A DNA stretch of 64,000 nucleotides from Fimbriimonadaceae bacterium (GCA_019694835.1 JAIBBE010000233.1:96298-160297), one strand, 5' to 3'. Shown: positions 8,204-23,243, numbered from the stretch's first letter. The notes: generated from the sequence alone by a model not told the origin. Numbers and translations: made by a program.

Positions 8204-8596
8204 TTACTCGGTCTTCATGACTTCGGCATCGGCCGCAGGCGGCTTGTAGACGCCGCGGGGGAGAGCGTTGGGGGCTTCTTTCTCCCAACCCGCGACGGGC
8301 TCCCAACCACGCGTGACGTAGTCGCAGTACATCACGAACATCAGGAAGAACCAGGTAAAGCCGGCGTAGGCCCACATCTTGATCAGCTTCGTTCCGTACT
8401 TGACGCCCATGAAGTAGGCGACGACGAGGGTCGCTTTTGCAATCGCGATCGTGAGCGCGATCGCGTTGTTGACGTGACTGCTTCCCGTGGGATACTTGGC
8501 TGCAAGCAACGTTAAGATCATTCCGAGAATGAGTAAGGCTAAGACCCTAGCGTAGGTCGAGATCGGGACGATGTGGTGTGCGTGTGATTCGCTCAT
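8204..8596 (-). CDS. ctaF: Cytochrome c oxidase subunit IV, prokaryotic type
   Basis: Small accessory membrane subunit of the caa3 oxidase, 130 residues with three predicted transmembrane segments (ARVLALLILGMILTLLA, IALTIAIAKATLVVAYFMG, YAGFTWFFLMFVMYCDY). The central AIAKATLVVAYFMGVKYG stretch is the conserved core of the COX4_pro family. It is the last gene of the operon, 4 bp after ctaE. The acidic tail after the third helix is not conserved. Assigned from core motif and position. Confidence 0.85.
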   Translation of the reverse strand: MSESHAHHIVPISTYARVLALLILGMILTLLAAKYPTGSSHVNNAIALTIAIAKATLVVAYFMGVKYGTKLIKMWAYAGFTWFFLMFVMYCDYVTRGWEPVAGWEKEAPNALPRGVYKPPAADAEVMKTE

Positions 8597-8600
8597 GGTG

Positions 8601-9335
8601 TTAGCGTGGGATCAGATAGAACAGCGGGAAGAGGAAAATCCAGACAAGGTCGACGAAGTGCCAATACAGGCCGACCATTTCGGTGTTGACGTAGTCCTGG
8701 GCCGAATGGGTTTTCTTCCAGTGCAGATACATCAAGGCCCCAATGATCAGCATGCCGACGATAACGTGGATCGCGTGGAGTCCGGTCAGCGTGAAGTACA
8801 TGCTGAAGAAGAGGTGGGCGATTCCCTCAGGGACGGCGGCGACAGCAGCGTCACCGTGGGCGGCCGTGACGGATTCCAGATTCCAGGTGAAGTTCCGGTC
8901 GGGAAGCAGTCCATGGCTGATCTTCGGCGACCATTCGAATACCCACTTGATGACCAAGAACGCGGCGGCACAGATCTGGACCAAGGCTAGGTTCGCCAGG
9001 ACCTTCTTGTGGTCCTTCTTCTGGGCGAAGTGCACGGCGAGGGCCATCGCGAAGCTGCTGATGAGCAGGATCGTCGTGTTAATACCGCCCCAGAGCGGAC
9101 TGAGCAGCCGGTGGGCCTCATAGAATTCGGGCTGATACTTCCAGCGGTAGATGCTGTACATCACGAACAGCACGCCGAAGAACATGATTTCCGTGACGAG
9201 GAAAGCCCACATGCCGACGACGTAGCATTCGGTCTGCTGCTCCATGTCCTCATACTGGTGCTTCAGGAGCGGATCGTGGCCGTGGCCATGATCGTGCGAC
9301 GCCGGGGCATGACTGGACTGGGTCGTGATATCCAT
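8601..9335 (-). CDS. ctaE: Cytochrome c oxidase subunit III
   Basis: Membrane subunit of the caa3 oxidase, 244 residues with about five transmembrane helices. Family motifs are [62 protein letters not shown] and [21 protein letters not shown]. The start was set at ATG 9335 ([21 protein letters not shown]), 5 bp after the ctaD stop; the longer frame upstream overlaps ctaD. The His-rich N-terminus is a notable local feature. Confidence 0.95.
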   Translation of the reverse strand: MDITTQSSHAPASHDHGHGHDPLLKHQYEDMEQQTECYVVGMWAFLVTEIMFFGVLFVMYSIYRWKYQPEFYEAHRLLSPLWGGINTTILLISSFAMALAVHFAQKKDHKKVLANLALVQICAAAFLVIKWVFEWSPKISHGLLPDRNFTWNLESVTAAHGDAAVAAVPEGIAHLFFSMYFTLTGLHAIHVIVGMLIIGALMYLHWKKTHSAQDYVNTEMVGLYWHFVDLVWIFLFPLFYLIPR

Positions 9336-9339
9336 GATC

Positions 9340-11010
9340 TTAGAGGGCTCCCTTGACCGCGACCGGCTCCTCTTCGTAGAGGGCGGCGTCAGCTTCGGAG
9401 TCATAGTCGTAGGCCTCTTCGGTCACGACCGGGGTCTCGTAGAAGTTGTAAGTCGGCGGGGGCGAGTCGGTCTCCCATTCGAGGCCTTTGGCGCCCCATG
9501 GGTTCGGGCCAGCCTTTTCGCCGTTCTTGAGCGACGACGTCAAATAGAACGCGGGCAGAAGCAGTCCGATCGCCAGGAACGAGGCTCCCGCCGTCGAGAG
9601 GATGTGCCAGATCTGCCAGCTTGGCTCGAAATAGTAGTAGTGCCAGCGGCGCGGCATACCGAGGTACCCGACGATGAACTGCGGCATGAACGTGAGGTTG
9701 AAGCCGAGGAACGTGATGAACGCCCCGATTTTGCCCCAAGTGTCGTTGTACATCCGCCCGAACATCTTCGGCCACCAGAAGTGCAGGCCGCCGAGGAAAG
9801 CCAGCAGCGTTCCGCCGACCATGACGTAGTGGAAGTGAGCGACGATGAAGTAGGTGCCGGTGAGGTGGACGTCGGTCGAGAGCGAGGCGAGGTACATGCC
9901 GGTCAAGCCACCAATCACGAAGAGGCCGATGAAGCCGAGGGCATAAAACATCGGGGTCGTGAAGTGGATCGAGCCCTTGTACATCGTCGCGGTCCAGTTA
10001 AAGACCTTGACCGCCGACGGAATCGCCACCAAGAAGCTGGCAAACGAGAAGACAATCCCCTGGTACATCGACTGGCTCGAAACCACCATGTGGTGGCCCC
10101 AGACGATGAAGCCCAAGCCTGCGATAGCCAGGGACGACATGGCGACGAATTCGTAGCCAAAGATGCGCCGTCGCGAGAAGCACGCGATGAGTTCCGAAAC
10201 GACGCCCATCGCCGGCAGAATCATGATGTAGACGGCGGGGTGCGAGTAGAACCAGAACATGTGCTGGAACAGCACCGGGTCGCCGCCGAGTTCGGGGCTG
10301 AAGACGCCGACGCCGAACGCGCGCTCGACGATGACGAGGCCGAGGGTGATGGCGACAACGGGCGTGCCAAGCATGATGATCACGCTCGTCGCGTAAGTTG
10401 CCCATGCGAAGAGCGGTAGCCTGAACCACGTCAACCCAGGAGCCCGCATCTTGTGGATGGTGACGATGAAGTTCAAACCCGTCGCAATCGAGGAGAAGCC
10501 CGCGATGAATGCGCCGAGCAAGGTGACCGTAACCTGTGAGCTGCTGTAGAGCGACGAATAGGGCGTGTAGAACGTCCAGCCCGTATCGACGCCACCCATG
10601 AGCTGTCCGGCGATGGCAAAGCACCCGCCGATCATGTACAGGTACCAACTCAAAAGGTTCAAGCGTGGAAAGGCGAGATCTCTCGCCCCAACCATCAGAG
10701 GTAATACGAAGTTCCCGAGCACGGCAGGGATCGCCGGGATCAGGAAGAAAAAGATCATGATGATGCCGTGGGCAGAGAAGACCTTGTTGTAGGTCTCCGA
10801 CGTCAGGAACGTGCCCTGCGGCGAGGTCAACTCCAACCGGATCAGCGAGGCCATCACGCTGCCCAGGAAGAAGAAGAACGAGACGCCGATCAAGTACATC
10901 ACGGCGATGCGCTTGTGGTCACCCGTCAGCAGCCACGAGGAAATCGTGTGCTTGACGTTGAGGTAGTTCGTGCGCGGGGCTTCGACGGTGGCGTCAGCGA
11001 CGGCGCTCAT
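9340..11010 (-). CDS. ctaD: Cytochrome c oxidase subunit I, A2-type heme-copper oxidase
   Basis: Catalytic subunit reducing O2 at the heme a3-CuB centre, 556 residues and about 12 transmembrane helices. Diagnostic segments are [56 protein letters not shown] (CuB His pair) and [13 protein letters not shown] (heme ligands). In place of the A1-type GHPEVY it has YSHPAVY. This YS motif marks A2-type oxidases such as the Rhodothermus marinus caa3, which also works with ACIII. The gene overlaps ctaC by 4 bp. Confidence 0.96.
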   Translation of the reverse strand: MSAVADATVEAPRTNYLNVKHTISSWLLTGDHKRIAVMYLIGVSFFFFLGSVMASLIRLELTSPQGTFLTSETYNKVFSAHGIIMIFFFLIPAIPAVLGNFVLPLMVGARDLAFPRLNLLSWYLYMIGGCFAIAGQLMGGVDTGWTFYTPYSSLYSSSQVTVTLLGAFIAGFSSIATGLNFIVTIHKMRAPGLTWFRLPLFAWATYATSVIIMLGTPVVAITLGLVIVERAFGVGVFSPELGGDPVLFQHMFWFYSHPAVYIMILPAMGVVSELIACFSRRRIFGYEFVAMSSLAIAGLGFIVWGHHMVVSSQSMYQGIVFSFASFLVAIPSAVKVFNWTATMYKGSIHFTTPMFYALGFIGLFVIGGLTGMYLASLSTDVHLTGTYFIVAHFHYVMVGGTLLAFLGGLHFWWPKMFGRMYNDTWGKIGAFITFLGFNLTFMPQFIVGYLGMPRRWHYYYFEPSWQIWHILSTAGASFLAIGLLLPAFYLTSSLKNGEKAGPNPWGAKGLEWETDSPPPTYNFYETPVVTEEAYDYDSEADAALYEEEPVAVKGAL

Positions 11011-12056
11011 CGACCTCCCTCCGACATCGGCTGTGGTTCACCTGGTCTCATCGTGTTCTCGTTGGTTCCACCCACGGGCGGAGTCACGGCTTGACCGCTT
11101 TCCTGGCTGGGTGGTGCCTGACCGAGCGTCTTGATGTACTCGGTCAGTTGGAGGACTTGCTCCTCCGAAACTTGATCCTTCTTGTATTCCGGCATGGTCT
11201 TGTCGTAGCCGGTCACGAGGTGCATGTAGGGATCGTAGATCGCGTTGCGCATATAGGCGTTGTCGGCGACGACCATCTGCCCGTCCTTCATGCGACGCTT
11301 GGTTCCGTAGATGCCGTACAGACTAGGCCCGCGCTCGTTGTCCTGATCACCGTGGCAGTTGCCGCAAGCGAGTTTGTCGTAAAGCTGCTTGCCCGCCTCG
11401 GCCATGGTCGTCGGCGTCTTGATGAAGCGGTTGCCGCCCTTCGCGACCCAGTCCTGATACTCTTTCTTCGGCATGACGTAAACGTAACCACCCATTTCCG
11501 AGTGCTGGGTTCCGCAGTGCATGGCGCACAGGATGTGGTACTTGCCAGGCTTCGTCGGCGTGAACCAATACGAGGTGTAGCGCCCAGGCACCACGTGCCA
11601 CTGAAGGCGAAACTCGGGGATGTAGAAGGCGTGCAAAACGTCCTGCGAGATCATCGTGAGGCGCACCGGCTCCCCGACGGGGACGTGCATTTCGTTGTTC
11701 TCGCGGATTCCGTTCGTGTGCTGGATGTGCCACATCCACTGCTTGCCGATGACGAACATCTCGGTCGCCTTCGTCGGGGCCTTATACAACCCCACGAATT
11801 GGTCAGTGCTCCAAAAGAAAATGCCGATGGCGAGGATTAGCGGGCCAACCGACCAGGCGATCTCAAGTTTGGTGTTGCCATGAGGTGGGTTCGATCGATC
11901 TGCCTTGCTGCGGTGGTTGTACTTGACCGCAAGGTAGATGATCGCAAGGTAGACCGCGACCGTGAAGAAGACGGTCAGGCCCGAGATCACGAAGAACAGC
12001 AGATCGTGCTGGTCGGCGCGTTCGGAGGCCGCTTCGGGTCGAAGAGGGAAGTTCAT
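11007..12056 (-). CDS. ctaC: Cytochrome c oxidase subunit II fused to a cytochrome c domain (caa3 type)
   Basis: Electron entry subunit, 349 residues. Two N-terminal transmembrane helices (~18-45 and ~68-84) are followed by the CuA cupredoxin domain with ligands His142, Cys177, Cys181, His185 and Met188 ([12 protein letters not shown]), then a c-type heme domain (CGNCH, 231-235; likely Met ligand in KTMPEY). The fusion is the hallmark of caa3 oxidases and lets the subunit take electrons directly from ACIII. The residue between the CuA cysteines that is usually Glu (C-x-E-x-C) is Met179 here. It overlaps sco and ctaD by 4 bp each. Confidence 0.95.
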   Translation of the reverse strand: MNFPLRPEAASERADQHDLLFFVISGLTVFFTVAVYLAIIYLAVKYNHRSKADRSNPPHGNTKLEIAWSVGPLILAIGIFFWSTDQFVGLYKAPTKATEMFVIGKQWMWHIQHTNGIRENNEMHVPVGEPVRLTMISQDVLHAFYIPEFRLQWHVVPGRYTSYWFTPTKPGKYHILCAMHCGTQHSEMGGYVYVMPKKEYQDWVAKGGNRFIKTPTTMAEAGKQLYDKLACGNCHGDQDNERGPSLYGIYGTKRRMKDGQMVVADNAYMRNAIYDPYMHLVTGYDKTMPEYKKDQVSEEQVLQLTEYIKTLGQAPPSQESGQAVTPPVGGTNENTMRPGEPQPMSEGGR

Positions 12057-12913
12057 GGCTGTTCGGTGCTCTCCTTGCGGGGGGTCGTGCGCTTGAGCGC
12101 AGTGGTTTTGTACTTGCGGGACATCATGAAAATCGAGGTGCCGAGGATGGCGAATGTCAGAATCGCCGCCAGCTGAACTACCCGATTGACATTAACCGTC
12201 AGCGCGCCGGTCGACTTGTTCCGGCTCAAGCACCCGAACCAAACGGGCTCAGTGAGGGTGCCAATCTTCTGCTTGGAGGCATCCTGCAGCGCGGTCAGCA
12301 CGGTCTTCGGCGCGTAGTTGACGTTAATGAAGTAGCGGGAGATCTTGCCCTCCGGCGTCGCGACGATGATCGCGGCAGGATGGTCGATCCAGTTCGCCTT
12401 CTCGTCATAAACGTAGTTAAAGCCCAGTGCCTTGGTGAGCGGCTTGATCGAGGCGTCGGTGCCGGTCAGGAAGTGCCAGCCTTCGGGAGCCCCTGGGCGC
12501 TGGTACTCGGTCATCGCCGTCTGCTTCATCTTCATCGCCATTTCTGGCGTTTCCTTGGGATGAATGCTGAAGGTAACGATCTCGAAGTCTCGGCCGACGT
12601 TGTAGGTCCTCATGTTCTTGATCGCATTGAGGACACCGTCCATGGTCACCAGGCAGATGCCCTTGCAGCCGTAAAAGACGGGCACGAACAACACCGGTTT
12701 GTCCGTAAAGTACTCGCCGAGCGTGACTTTCTTGCCGTGCTCGTCGACCCATTGTGTGTTCAGCGGAACCTGGCCATCGAGGTTTTGATCCACACCGATG
12801 TTCTCGCCATCGGGTCCAGGCGGCGCCTTGAACGCCTCCGGATCTTGGGCGAACGCGGTCAGCGACAAGGCCGCCAACGTGAGACCGGAAAGAAGGAGTC
12901 TGATGTTAGCCAC
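12053..12913 (-). CDS. sco: SCO1/SenC/PrrC family copper chaperone
   Basis: Periplasmic copper-delivery and thiol-redox protein for CuA assembly, 286 residues. It has a cleavable-looking signal (MANIRLLLSGLTLAALSLTAFAQ), a thioredoxin fold with the copper-binding CKGIC (Cys83, Cys87) and the distal His178 in IDHPAA. A transmembrane helix near residues 243-265 anchors the C-terminus, unlike Sco1, which is anchored at the N-terminus. It lies directly upstream of ctaC, its expected client, with a 4-bp overlap. Confidence 0.9.
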   Translation of the reverse strand: MANIRLLLSGLTLAALSLTAFAQDPEAFKAPPGPDGENIGVDQNLDGQVPLNTQWVDEHGKKVTLGEYFTDKPVLFVPVFYGCKGICLVTMDGVLNAIKNMRTYNVGRDFEIVTFSIHPKETPEMAMKMKQTAMTEYQRPGAPEGWHFLTGTDASIKPLTKALGFNYVYDEKANWIDHPAAIIVATPEGKISRYFINVNYAPKTVLTALQDASKQKIGTLTEPVWFGCLSRNKSTGALTVNVNRVVQLAAILTFAILGTSIFMMSRKYKTTALKRTTPRKESTEQP

Positions 12914-13484
12914 TCGTTTTCACCTCCTCGGTGCCACTCGTGTCGGTGGTGGTTGGGGGCGCTTCGGACGTGGGGTCCGAGGAGCCGTCGCTGCTCACCG
13001 GCGTGTCAGGATTGCCAGCCGGGGGCTGCGACGGTGTCGACATGTCGGGAGCGGGCTCAGTGATCGCCGATTCGGCGACGCCCGTCCGCTCAGGGAAGCC
13101 CTTTGCAATCGCCATCTCCATGGCGACCTCGACCGGAATCCGGACGATGCCCTTTTCCTTGTCCACCCAGCCGTAAGTCGTCAAATGGACGAGCTCTTCC
13201 TGCCTCAGTGTGTGGATGTCCTGCTTCGCGGTGATATTGGACTGAACGAGGGGATTGTCCTTGGCAGCGAGGGGTGCCTTAAGTCGCGCAGGCGTGTCCT
13301 TGTATCCCCAGTGGCCGTAGTACCAGACTGGTCCGAGCCCGGCAACGATGCAGAAGACCGTGAAGATGAAGAAGCCCATCACGGCCTTGGTGACTTTGCC
13401 CAGGTCGATGTCGCGGGTGTCGTACCCGACTTTGCGCATCTCATCGAGATTCGCGTTGGCGAGTTCGGGATCAGGACTATGCAT
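12906..13484 (-). CDS. ACIII-associated single-span membrane protein
   Basis: 192 residues with one transmembrane helix (VMGFFIFTVFCIVAGLGPVWYY), then a conserved-looking segment ending LTTYGWVDKEKGIVRIPVEVAMEMAIAKGFPER, and a low-complexity Pro/Ser/Thr tail. Proteins with the YGWVD...VRIP..xAM signature are, as far as I know, typically found between act genes and the oxidase genes, so a role in the ACIII-oxidase supercomplex or its assembly is plausible. It has no heme or metal motif. It overlaps actF and sco by 8 bp each, so translation is probably coupled. Confidence 0.7.
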   Translation of the reverse strand: MHSPDPELANANLDEMRKVGYDTRDIDLGKVTKAVMGFFIFTVFCIVAGLGPVWYYGHWGYKDTPARLKAPLAAKDNPLVQSNITAKQDIHTLRQEELVHLTTYGWVDKEKGIVRIPVEVAMEMAIAKGFPERTGVAESAITEPAPDMSTPSQPPAGNPDTPVSSDGSSDPTSEAPPTTTDTSGTEEVKTSG

Positions 13485-14664
13485 GATGCGGTTGAGCCTC
13501 CATGAGGCGGGTGTCGTGCTCTGGGATCAGAGCGGCCTGTCGAATCTGGGAGCCGAAGACGGTGAACCAAAGCCCACCCAGTAAGACCAGTCCGGCGATG
13601 TCGCGCCAGTCGAATCCGGTCGAGCGCAGGCTGGGAATGACGTTCCAGTACATGTCGACCATCTTCATGAAGAAGATCAGGACTGCGATGTACAGCAAGA
13701 TCGTCGCCTTGGCCTTGGCGCGCGGAGCGAGCAGGATCGTCCAGGGGACGAAGAAGCCGAACACTATATTGAACGCGCCCACGTAGTTCCACCACGCGTG
13801 CTGACTGATCTTGCGATCGACGTAGTACCGCGTGAACTCCGGCAGGTTGCCCGACCAGGTGATCAGGAACTGCGAGAGCGTCACGTAGCACCAGAACATC
13901 GTGAAGGCGAAACAGAGGTTGCCGAGGTCTTTGGTCAGGCTCGGCGAGATGATCTCGCTGTACGGTTCCTTGTTCCGGTTCGCGCATACGACGATCGCGC
14001 CGAAGCTGAGGGCCATGAGGGCACCGGAGACCGTGTACCAAACGCCGTAGATCGTCGACGACCAGTGCGGATCGATCGACATCACCCAGTCGGTGATGGC
14101 GAAGGTCACACTGAGCACGAAGACCACGAGGGCCGGGGCCGAAAGGTTCGTTCGGAACTGGGCCGCCTTGGGGTCGGGGTTCTTGTCCTCACGCTGAGAC
14201 GAATTCTTCAGCACCCAAGCGAGTCCAAACCAGATCAGGAAGTAGAACACGGTCCGCCCGATGAAGAACGGTTCCGTTAGCCACTGCTGCTTCTGGATTG
14301 CCAGCTCGGCCGCCAGCTTCGGATCGGCCCAGTGATGGTAAATCGTGTGGATGTTCAGCGCGATCGGAATCCAGGCGATGAACATCGCGACAAAGGACCA
14401 GGGTCCGCCGCCAGCTTCGTAAAGTCGCAGGACCGAGAGGCCCCAGCTTCCCCGCACCGTGTGGTGCAGAAGCGTCACGCCGAGGCACCCCAAGGTGAAG
14501 GCCATCAGGACCACCCACGCGAAGAGGTAGGAGGTCATCATGCTCTTCATGGCATCTGGCCCCATCGTCGCTCCGGCAGCGGTAGCAATGCCGCCGACGA
14601 CCAGCGCGATCAAACCGAGATTGCGGGCGTTGCCGAGATTCACAGAATTCGTCGATTCACTCAT
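13477..14664 (-). CDS. actF: Alternative complex III subunit ActF
   Basis: Polytopic NrfD/PsrC-like membrane subunit of ACIII (quinol:cytochrome c/HiPIP oxidoreductase), 395 residues with about ten hydrophobic helices. Family-typical stretches include LGCLGVTLLHHTVRGSWGLSVLRLYEAGGG, PSLTKDLGNLCFAFTMFWCYVTLSQFLITWSGNLPEFTRYY and WWNYVGAFNIVFGFFVPWTILL. It is paralogous to ActC and sits at the usual place at the end of the act gene series. Confidence 0.9.
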   Translation of the reverse strand: MSESTNSVNLGNARNLGLIALVVGGIATAAGATMGPDAMKSMMTSYLFAWVVLMAFTLGCLGVTLLHHTVRGSWGLSVLRLYEAGGGPWSFVAMFIAWIPIALNIHTIYHHWADPKLAAELAIQKQQWLTEPFFIGRTVFYFLIWFGLAWVLKNSSQREDKNPDPKAAQFRTNLSAPALVVFVLSVTFAITDWVMSIDPHWSSTIYGVWYTVSGALMALSFGAIVVCANRNKEPYSEIISPSLTKDLGNLCFAFTMFWCYVTLSQFLITWSGNLPEFTRYYVDRKISQHAWWNYVGAFNIVFGFFVPWTILLAPRAKAKATILLYIAVLIFFMKMVDMYWNVIPSLRSTGFDWRDIAGLVLLGGLWFTVFGSQIRQAALIPEHDTRLMEAQPHHA

Positions 14665-14680
14665 GTCGTTTGTCGGGCAC

Positions 14681-15307
14681 CTATTGGGGTGCGGCCTCGC
14701 CCCCTTCCGTGGTTTTCGGTGCGTCGAGTGAGGCCAGGTCTGCCTCGGGCACGTCGCTGACCTTTCCGTTTTGGCTCAGCTGAAGCACGCGAATGTAGGC
14801 GGCGATCGCCCAGCGATCCGCCGGGTCGACGCTCGGCGCTTGCCGATACATCGCGCCAAATCCGTTCGTGATCACATCGTAGAAGTGGCCGATGGGCATG
14901 CTGCGCAGCCGGTCCGTGTGATAGGTCGCCGGTGGTCGAGTTAGAACGAGTCCACGCTGCGCGATCATGCCTTTGCCGTCGCCAACCGCGCCGTGGCAGT
15001 GAGAGCAGTAGATGTTGAACCGCTCTTGCCCGCGCTTGAGAACTTCTTTGGTGACCTTGATCGGGAACTTGTCAACCAGCTTCCCGTTCTCAAAGCCTGT
15101 CGAAAACGCATCGTCGAATTTGGCGTGACCACGGGCGACGGTCCCCTCAACGGGAACGCGCGACGTCGATTGGCCCTCCCACGACGAGAACTTGGAAAGC
15201 TGCTGCGGCCGGGCCTTCGGCTGGACCCACATGTCGGTGTGGCAACCGGCGGCGAAAACCGCGAGCCCGCTGAGGGCAACGAGTTGGGTCAGAGTCGGTT
15301 TCGTCAT
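14681..15307 (-). CDS. actE: Alternative complex III subunit ActE, monoheme cytochrome c lipoprotein
   Basis: 208 residues. The signal ends in a lipobox-like AAGC (Cys22), so the protein is probably a lipid-anchored periplasmic cytochrome. One CSHCH heme site (101-105) follows the conserved GQERFNIYCSHCHGAVGDGKGMI stretch. RPPATYHTDRLRSMPIGHFYDVITNGFGAM includes the likely axial Met. It hands electrons from the complex to the caa3 heme domain or to soluble carriers. It overlaps actD by 1 bp. Confidence 0.92.
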   Translation of the reverse strand: MTKPTLTQLVALSGLAVFAAGCHTDMWVQPKARPQQLSKFSSWEGQSTSRVPVEGTVARGHAKFDDAFSTGFENGKLVDKFPIKVTKEVLKRGQERFNIYCSHCHGAVGDGKGMIAQRGLVLTRPPATYHTDRLRSMPIGHFYDVITNGFGAMYRQAPSVDPADRWAIAAYIRVLQLSQNGKVSDVPEADLASLDAPKTTEGGEAAPQ

Positions 15308-15897
15308 CAGTATTCCTCTCCCGGCTCCGCGACTTCGCAGACGTTGTGCGCACCAAGACCCTCGAGGAATCCTCGGACCTTGGTCGGCTCGAACTCGGGG
15401 TCCTGGCCCTCAATGCAAAGGAAGAAGCTGGTTTGCGAGGCCAGGTCGAAGCGCTCGGCGTCGAAGATTGGGTGGAACGGCTTGGGCAGCCCATTCAGCG
15501 CGAGCATCCCGAACGTCGCCGTCAACGAAGCGAACAAGATCGTGCACTCGAACGTGACGGGAATGAACGACGGCCAGCTGAACATCGGTCGGCCACCGAC
15601 GTTCATCGGGTAGTCGATGACGGCGGTGAAGTAGATAAACGCAAGTCCGGTCGCGCCTCCGAATAGACCCATGAAGAAAATGAGCCATTTGATTCGGGCG
15701 TCGCTGAACTTGATCGCATCGTCGAGACCGTGGACCGGAAACGGCGTGTAGGCGTCGAGCCGGGTATAACCCGCCGCCCGTGCCTTTTCCGCCGCCGTCA
15801 GAATCTCCTCGGGCGTGAGGAACTCGGCAACCATGCCGTAAATTTTCCGGTCTCCGCCTCCCGAGTGGCTGGTCGTTTCGTGGGCTACTGCCGCCAC
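15307..15897 (-). CDS. actD: Alternative complex III subunit ActD (DUF3341)
   Basis: 196-residue membrane subunit without cofactor motifs. It opens with the DUF3341 pattern YGMVAEFLTPEEILTAAEKARAAGYTRLDAYTPFPVHGLDDAI, followed by two transmembrane helices (WLIFFMGLFGGATGLAFIYF and TFECTILFASLTATFGMLAL) with a loop GGRPMFSWPSFIPV between them, and PFHPIFDAERFDLAS. All are standard for ActD. It abuts actC (1-bp gap). Confidence 0.93.
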   Translation of the reverse strand: MAAVAHETTSHSGGGDRKIYGMVAEFLTPEEILTAAEKARAAGYTRLDAYTPFPVHGLDDAIKFSDARIKWLIFFMGLFGGATGLAFIYFTAVIDYPMNVGGRPMFSWPSFIPVTFECTILFASLTATFGMLALNGLPKPFHPIFDAERFDLASQTSFFLCIEGQDPEFEPTKVRGFLEGLGAHNVCEVAEPGEEY

Positions 15898-20552
<4,655 letters not shown>

Positions 20553-20579
20553 CGGTGCTTGTTCTCAGTCCCTAAGTTC

Positions 20580-21353
20580 CTAGTGGTGGCAGGTGGCGCA
20601 GTCCTTGTTTTGGGCGGTGATGACGCCGTATTCCTTCACGAGCAGCTTGCCTTCCGCAAGCTCCGCCTCAGTCGGTTTGTACTTGTCGGCGTGACCCTTC
20701 AGGATTTCCTGCTCGCGATTGGTCAGCGGGGCTCCAGCCTGTTTTTTGAAGTAAAGATTAAACACCTGCTGACGCGGCGTCAGGTTCGGCGTGGTCGGAT
20801 CCTTGTAAAGGAATCGCTCCGGATTTCGGTGGCAGTCCAGGCACCAGCGCATCTCGAAGGGCTTTTCCTTGGCCGTGATGTGCTGCTCGGTGATGTTGCC
20901 GTGGCAGGTGTTGCACGAGATGCCGCGGTCGATGTGGATGCTGTGATTGAAGTACACGAAATCGGGGACGGTGTTGACCTTGTTCCAGCCCACGTCGCCA
21001 TTCGCAAAGGCGATCGGCTTGCCCGTCTCGAAGCTCTTGCGCACTGGCTCGAGGAGCGGGCTATTCGTCCAAATCTGGCTGTGACAGGACATGCACGTCT
21101 CGGTCGGCGGCACGCTGGCGACGGCACCCTTCTCCACCGACACATGACAGTATCGGCAGTCGATACCGAGTTCGAACGCGTGGTGCTTGTGGCTGAAAGG
21201 AATGGGCTGATCCAGCGGGACTGCGACCTTGGTGTTGGCCGGGGATCGACCGAAAGTGACTCCGGCGTAGAGCACCGCGACCGGCAGAAGGCCGCCCATG
21301 ATGACGCTGGCTTTGGCCAGACTGTTGGCGCTAGGCTTAAAGACGTTAGGCAT
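20580..21353 (-). CDS. actA: Alternative complex III subunit ActA, pentaheme cytochrome c
   Basis: 257 residues with an N-terminal membrane anchor and five CXXCH heme sites: CRYCH (66-70), CMSCH (87-91), CNTCH (147-151), CLDCH (171-175) and CATCH (252-256). The IPFSHKHHAFELGIDCRYCH opening is typical of ActA. It carries electrons from ActB towards ActE. It is the first act gene, preceded by the heme A synthesis gene and followed 27 bp later by actB. Confidence 0.95.
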   Translation of the reverse strand: MPNVFKPSANSLAKASVIMGGLLPVAVLYAGVTFGRSPANTKVAVPLDQPIPFSHKHHAFELGIDCRYCHVSVEKGAVASVPPTETCMSCHSQIWTNSPLLEPVRKSFETGKPIAFANGDVGWNKVNTVPDFVYFNHSIHIDRGISCNTCHGNITEQHITAKEKPFEMRWCLDCHRNPERFLYKDPTTPNLTPRQQVFNLYFKKQAGAPLTNREQEILKGHADKYKPTEAELAEGKLLVKEYGVITAQNKDCATCHH

Positions 21354-21371
21354 ACCGTGGCTCCGTGCGCT

Positions 21372-23243
21372 TCATAAAATCGAAATCCTGTCGATGGCAA
21401 TCATAAGGAACAGCAAGGCAAGATACACCATCGAGTAGTGGAAAAGCCGGACGGCCTGCGGTCGCTCGGGCTTCTTGAGCAATTGAAAACTCTGCAGCAG
21501 CAACACCGCATTCAAGACGGCTGCGGGGGCCAAATAGACCCAGCCCACTTCCCGCTGAACAAACGGAATGGCCGACACAAGGGCCGTCACGACCGCATAC
21601 AGCGCGATCTGAATGACCGTGACACGCTCGCCGTGGACCACTGGCAGCATCGGCACACCTGCCTCGGCGTAGTCGTCCTTAATCAGAAGGGCGAGGGCCC
21701 AAAAGTGGACCGGAGTCCACACGAAAATGATGCCAAAAAGGCACCAAGCAAGCGGGCTCAAGTTGTTGGCAACGGCCGCATAGCCCACCAGCGGCGGGAA
21801 GCACCCGGCAGCCCCACCAATCACGATGTTATGCCAGGTACGCCGCTTAAGCATCAGCGTATACACCACCACATAAAACGCCAGGCCCGCCATGGCCAGC
21901 AGCGCGCTGAGAAGGTTTGCTGCCCAGGTGAGGCTGACCACCGAGAAGACAACCAGCGCGAGGGCGAAAAGCGAGGCATGCAGCGTTGGGATTTGCTGGG
22001 TGACGGTTGGACGCTTCGAAGTTCGCTTCATCCGTCCGTCGATATCGCGATCGATGATCATGTTGATCGCATTCGCCGCCCCGGCGGCAGCATAGCCACC
22101 GAGAGCCACCCAGAACAGCAGCCAGCCTCCCGGCCACCCACTCTTGGCAATGAACATCGCGGCAAGCGTCGTGAACAGCAGGAGACTGATCACCCGTGGC
22201 TTCGTGAGGGCGATGTAAGCCTTGAGAGCCTGACGCCAGTCCTCGAAGGCAGCTTCCTTCGACACAGCTGCCAATTGGCGCTCTTCGGTTGGCGCTGCCA
22301 GGGTCTCTTCGTCTGCTTCGAGTGCGCGTTTCGGAGTGTCCTTGCCAAGCGCAGCGACCGTCAGCAAGATCAGGCTGAGCCACAACAAGTCAGCTACGGC
22401 GAGGTGAACGAGCTGCATCCAGATCGGGGCCTTGAGCAGGACGTTGATCAACCCCAGGGCAAGCTCAACGATGAACAAGGCAATCAGCGCATTGCTGAAA
22501 CGGCGGACGTAGATGGTCGGGCGCAGAAACGCAACCAGACCGGCCACGAAGACCAGATAGACTCCGACCGAAACCGCGATCATGGGATGCAGAAGGCGAA
22601 GGCGAATGAGGAAGTGCGCGGTTGGCGAAACATCCTGCTGGAGGCCCTCAGCCAAGCTCCGCGCGGGAAAGAGGGTGTCTCCGAGAGCGGCAACCGCTCC
22701 ACTGACTCCGAGGATCAGGACGCCGGCGATGCCGATACCCAGCGCCCAGGCAATCGAGCCCTGATTGCGAAACCGCAGCCGCTTGCCGCCCATGCTGAAC
22801 CACACCGTCAGCGCCATTGAAGCGAGGAGCATGAAGGTGTTGGCGAGGTGGATGGCCATCCAAACGGCTCGGCTGACCGAGTCGTTCTGGGCGACAAGGC
22901 CTCCCAGCACCAGGCGTGCACCAACCAATGCCTCGGTGATGGTGAAGAAGAACGAGAAAAACGCCGCCTTTCGGGCCTGGTCACCCCGAGTCGTTGCCCG
23001 GAACGCCGCCACCAGCATGGCGATCACGAGAGGAAGTACCAGGCCGCTGGAAATTCGGTGGCCAAACTCCACCCAGGTCTTGGGGTGTTCGGCGTCGGGA
23101 ATGATGGCTCCATTGCAGAGGGGCCAGTGAGCACCGCAGCCGTCTCCCGACCAACTGGCGCGAACAAAGGCTCCCCAGATGATCACCAGGACGGTGTAGA
23201 CCAAAACGCCGATGGCGAATTTCGTAAAGCGTGTCGCAATCAT
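21372..23243 (-). CDS. Fused heme A synthase (CtaA/Cox15) and heme O synthase (CtaB)
   Basis: 623 residues with two enzyme domains. Residues 1 to ~310 are CtaA-like, with eight hydrophobic helices and the conserved [23 protein letters not shown] (paired Cys) and EFGHRISSG (heme His). Residues ~335-620 are a UbiA-type protoheme IX farnesyltransferase with [19 protein letters not shown] (prenyl-diphosphate/Mg site, ~395) and [23 protein letters not shown]. Together they convert heme B to O to A for the downstream oxidase. The linker (~310-335) is charged and variable. CtaA-CtaB fusions are, as I recall, known in a few phyla. It is the first gene of the respiratory operon. Confidence 0.92.
   Translation of the reverse strand: MIATRFTKFAIGVLVYTVLVIIWGAFVRASWSGDGCGAHWPLCNGAIIPDAEHPKTWVEFGHRISSGLVLPLVIAMLVAAFRATTRGDQARKAAFFSFFFTITEALVGARLVLGGLVAQNDSVSRAVWMAIHLANTFMLLASMALTVWFSMGGKRLRFRNQGSIAWALGIGIAGVLILGVSGAVAALGDTLFPARSLAEGLQQDVSPTAHFLIRLRLLHPMIAVSVGVYLVFVAGLVAFLRPTIYVRRFSNALIALFIVELALGLINVLLKAPIWMQLVHLAVADLLWLSLILLTVAALGKDTPKRALEADEETLAAPTEERQLAAVSKEAAFEDWRQALKAYIALTKPRVISLLLFTTLAAMFIAKSGWPGGWLLFWVALGGYAAAGAANAINMIIDRDIDGRMKRTSKRPTVTQQIPTLHASLFALALVVFSVVSLTWAANLLSALLAMAGLAFYVVVYTLMLKRRTWHNIVIGGAAGCFPPLVGYAAVANNLSPLAWCLFGIIFVWTPVHFWALALLIKDDYAEAGVPMLPVVHGERVTVIQIALYAVVTALVSAIPFVQREVGWVYLAPAAVLNAVLLLQSFQLLKKPERPQAVRLFHYSMVYLALLFLMIAIDRISIL

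Noticed and set aside
9325..10419. Long plus-strand open frames opposite ctaD and ctaC
   Set aside because: High-GC codon bias creates open antisense frames. The products are His/Arg/Glu-rich low-complexity sequences, while the minus strand encodes textbook oxidase subunits.
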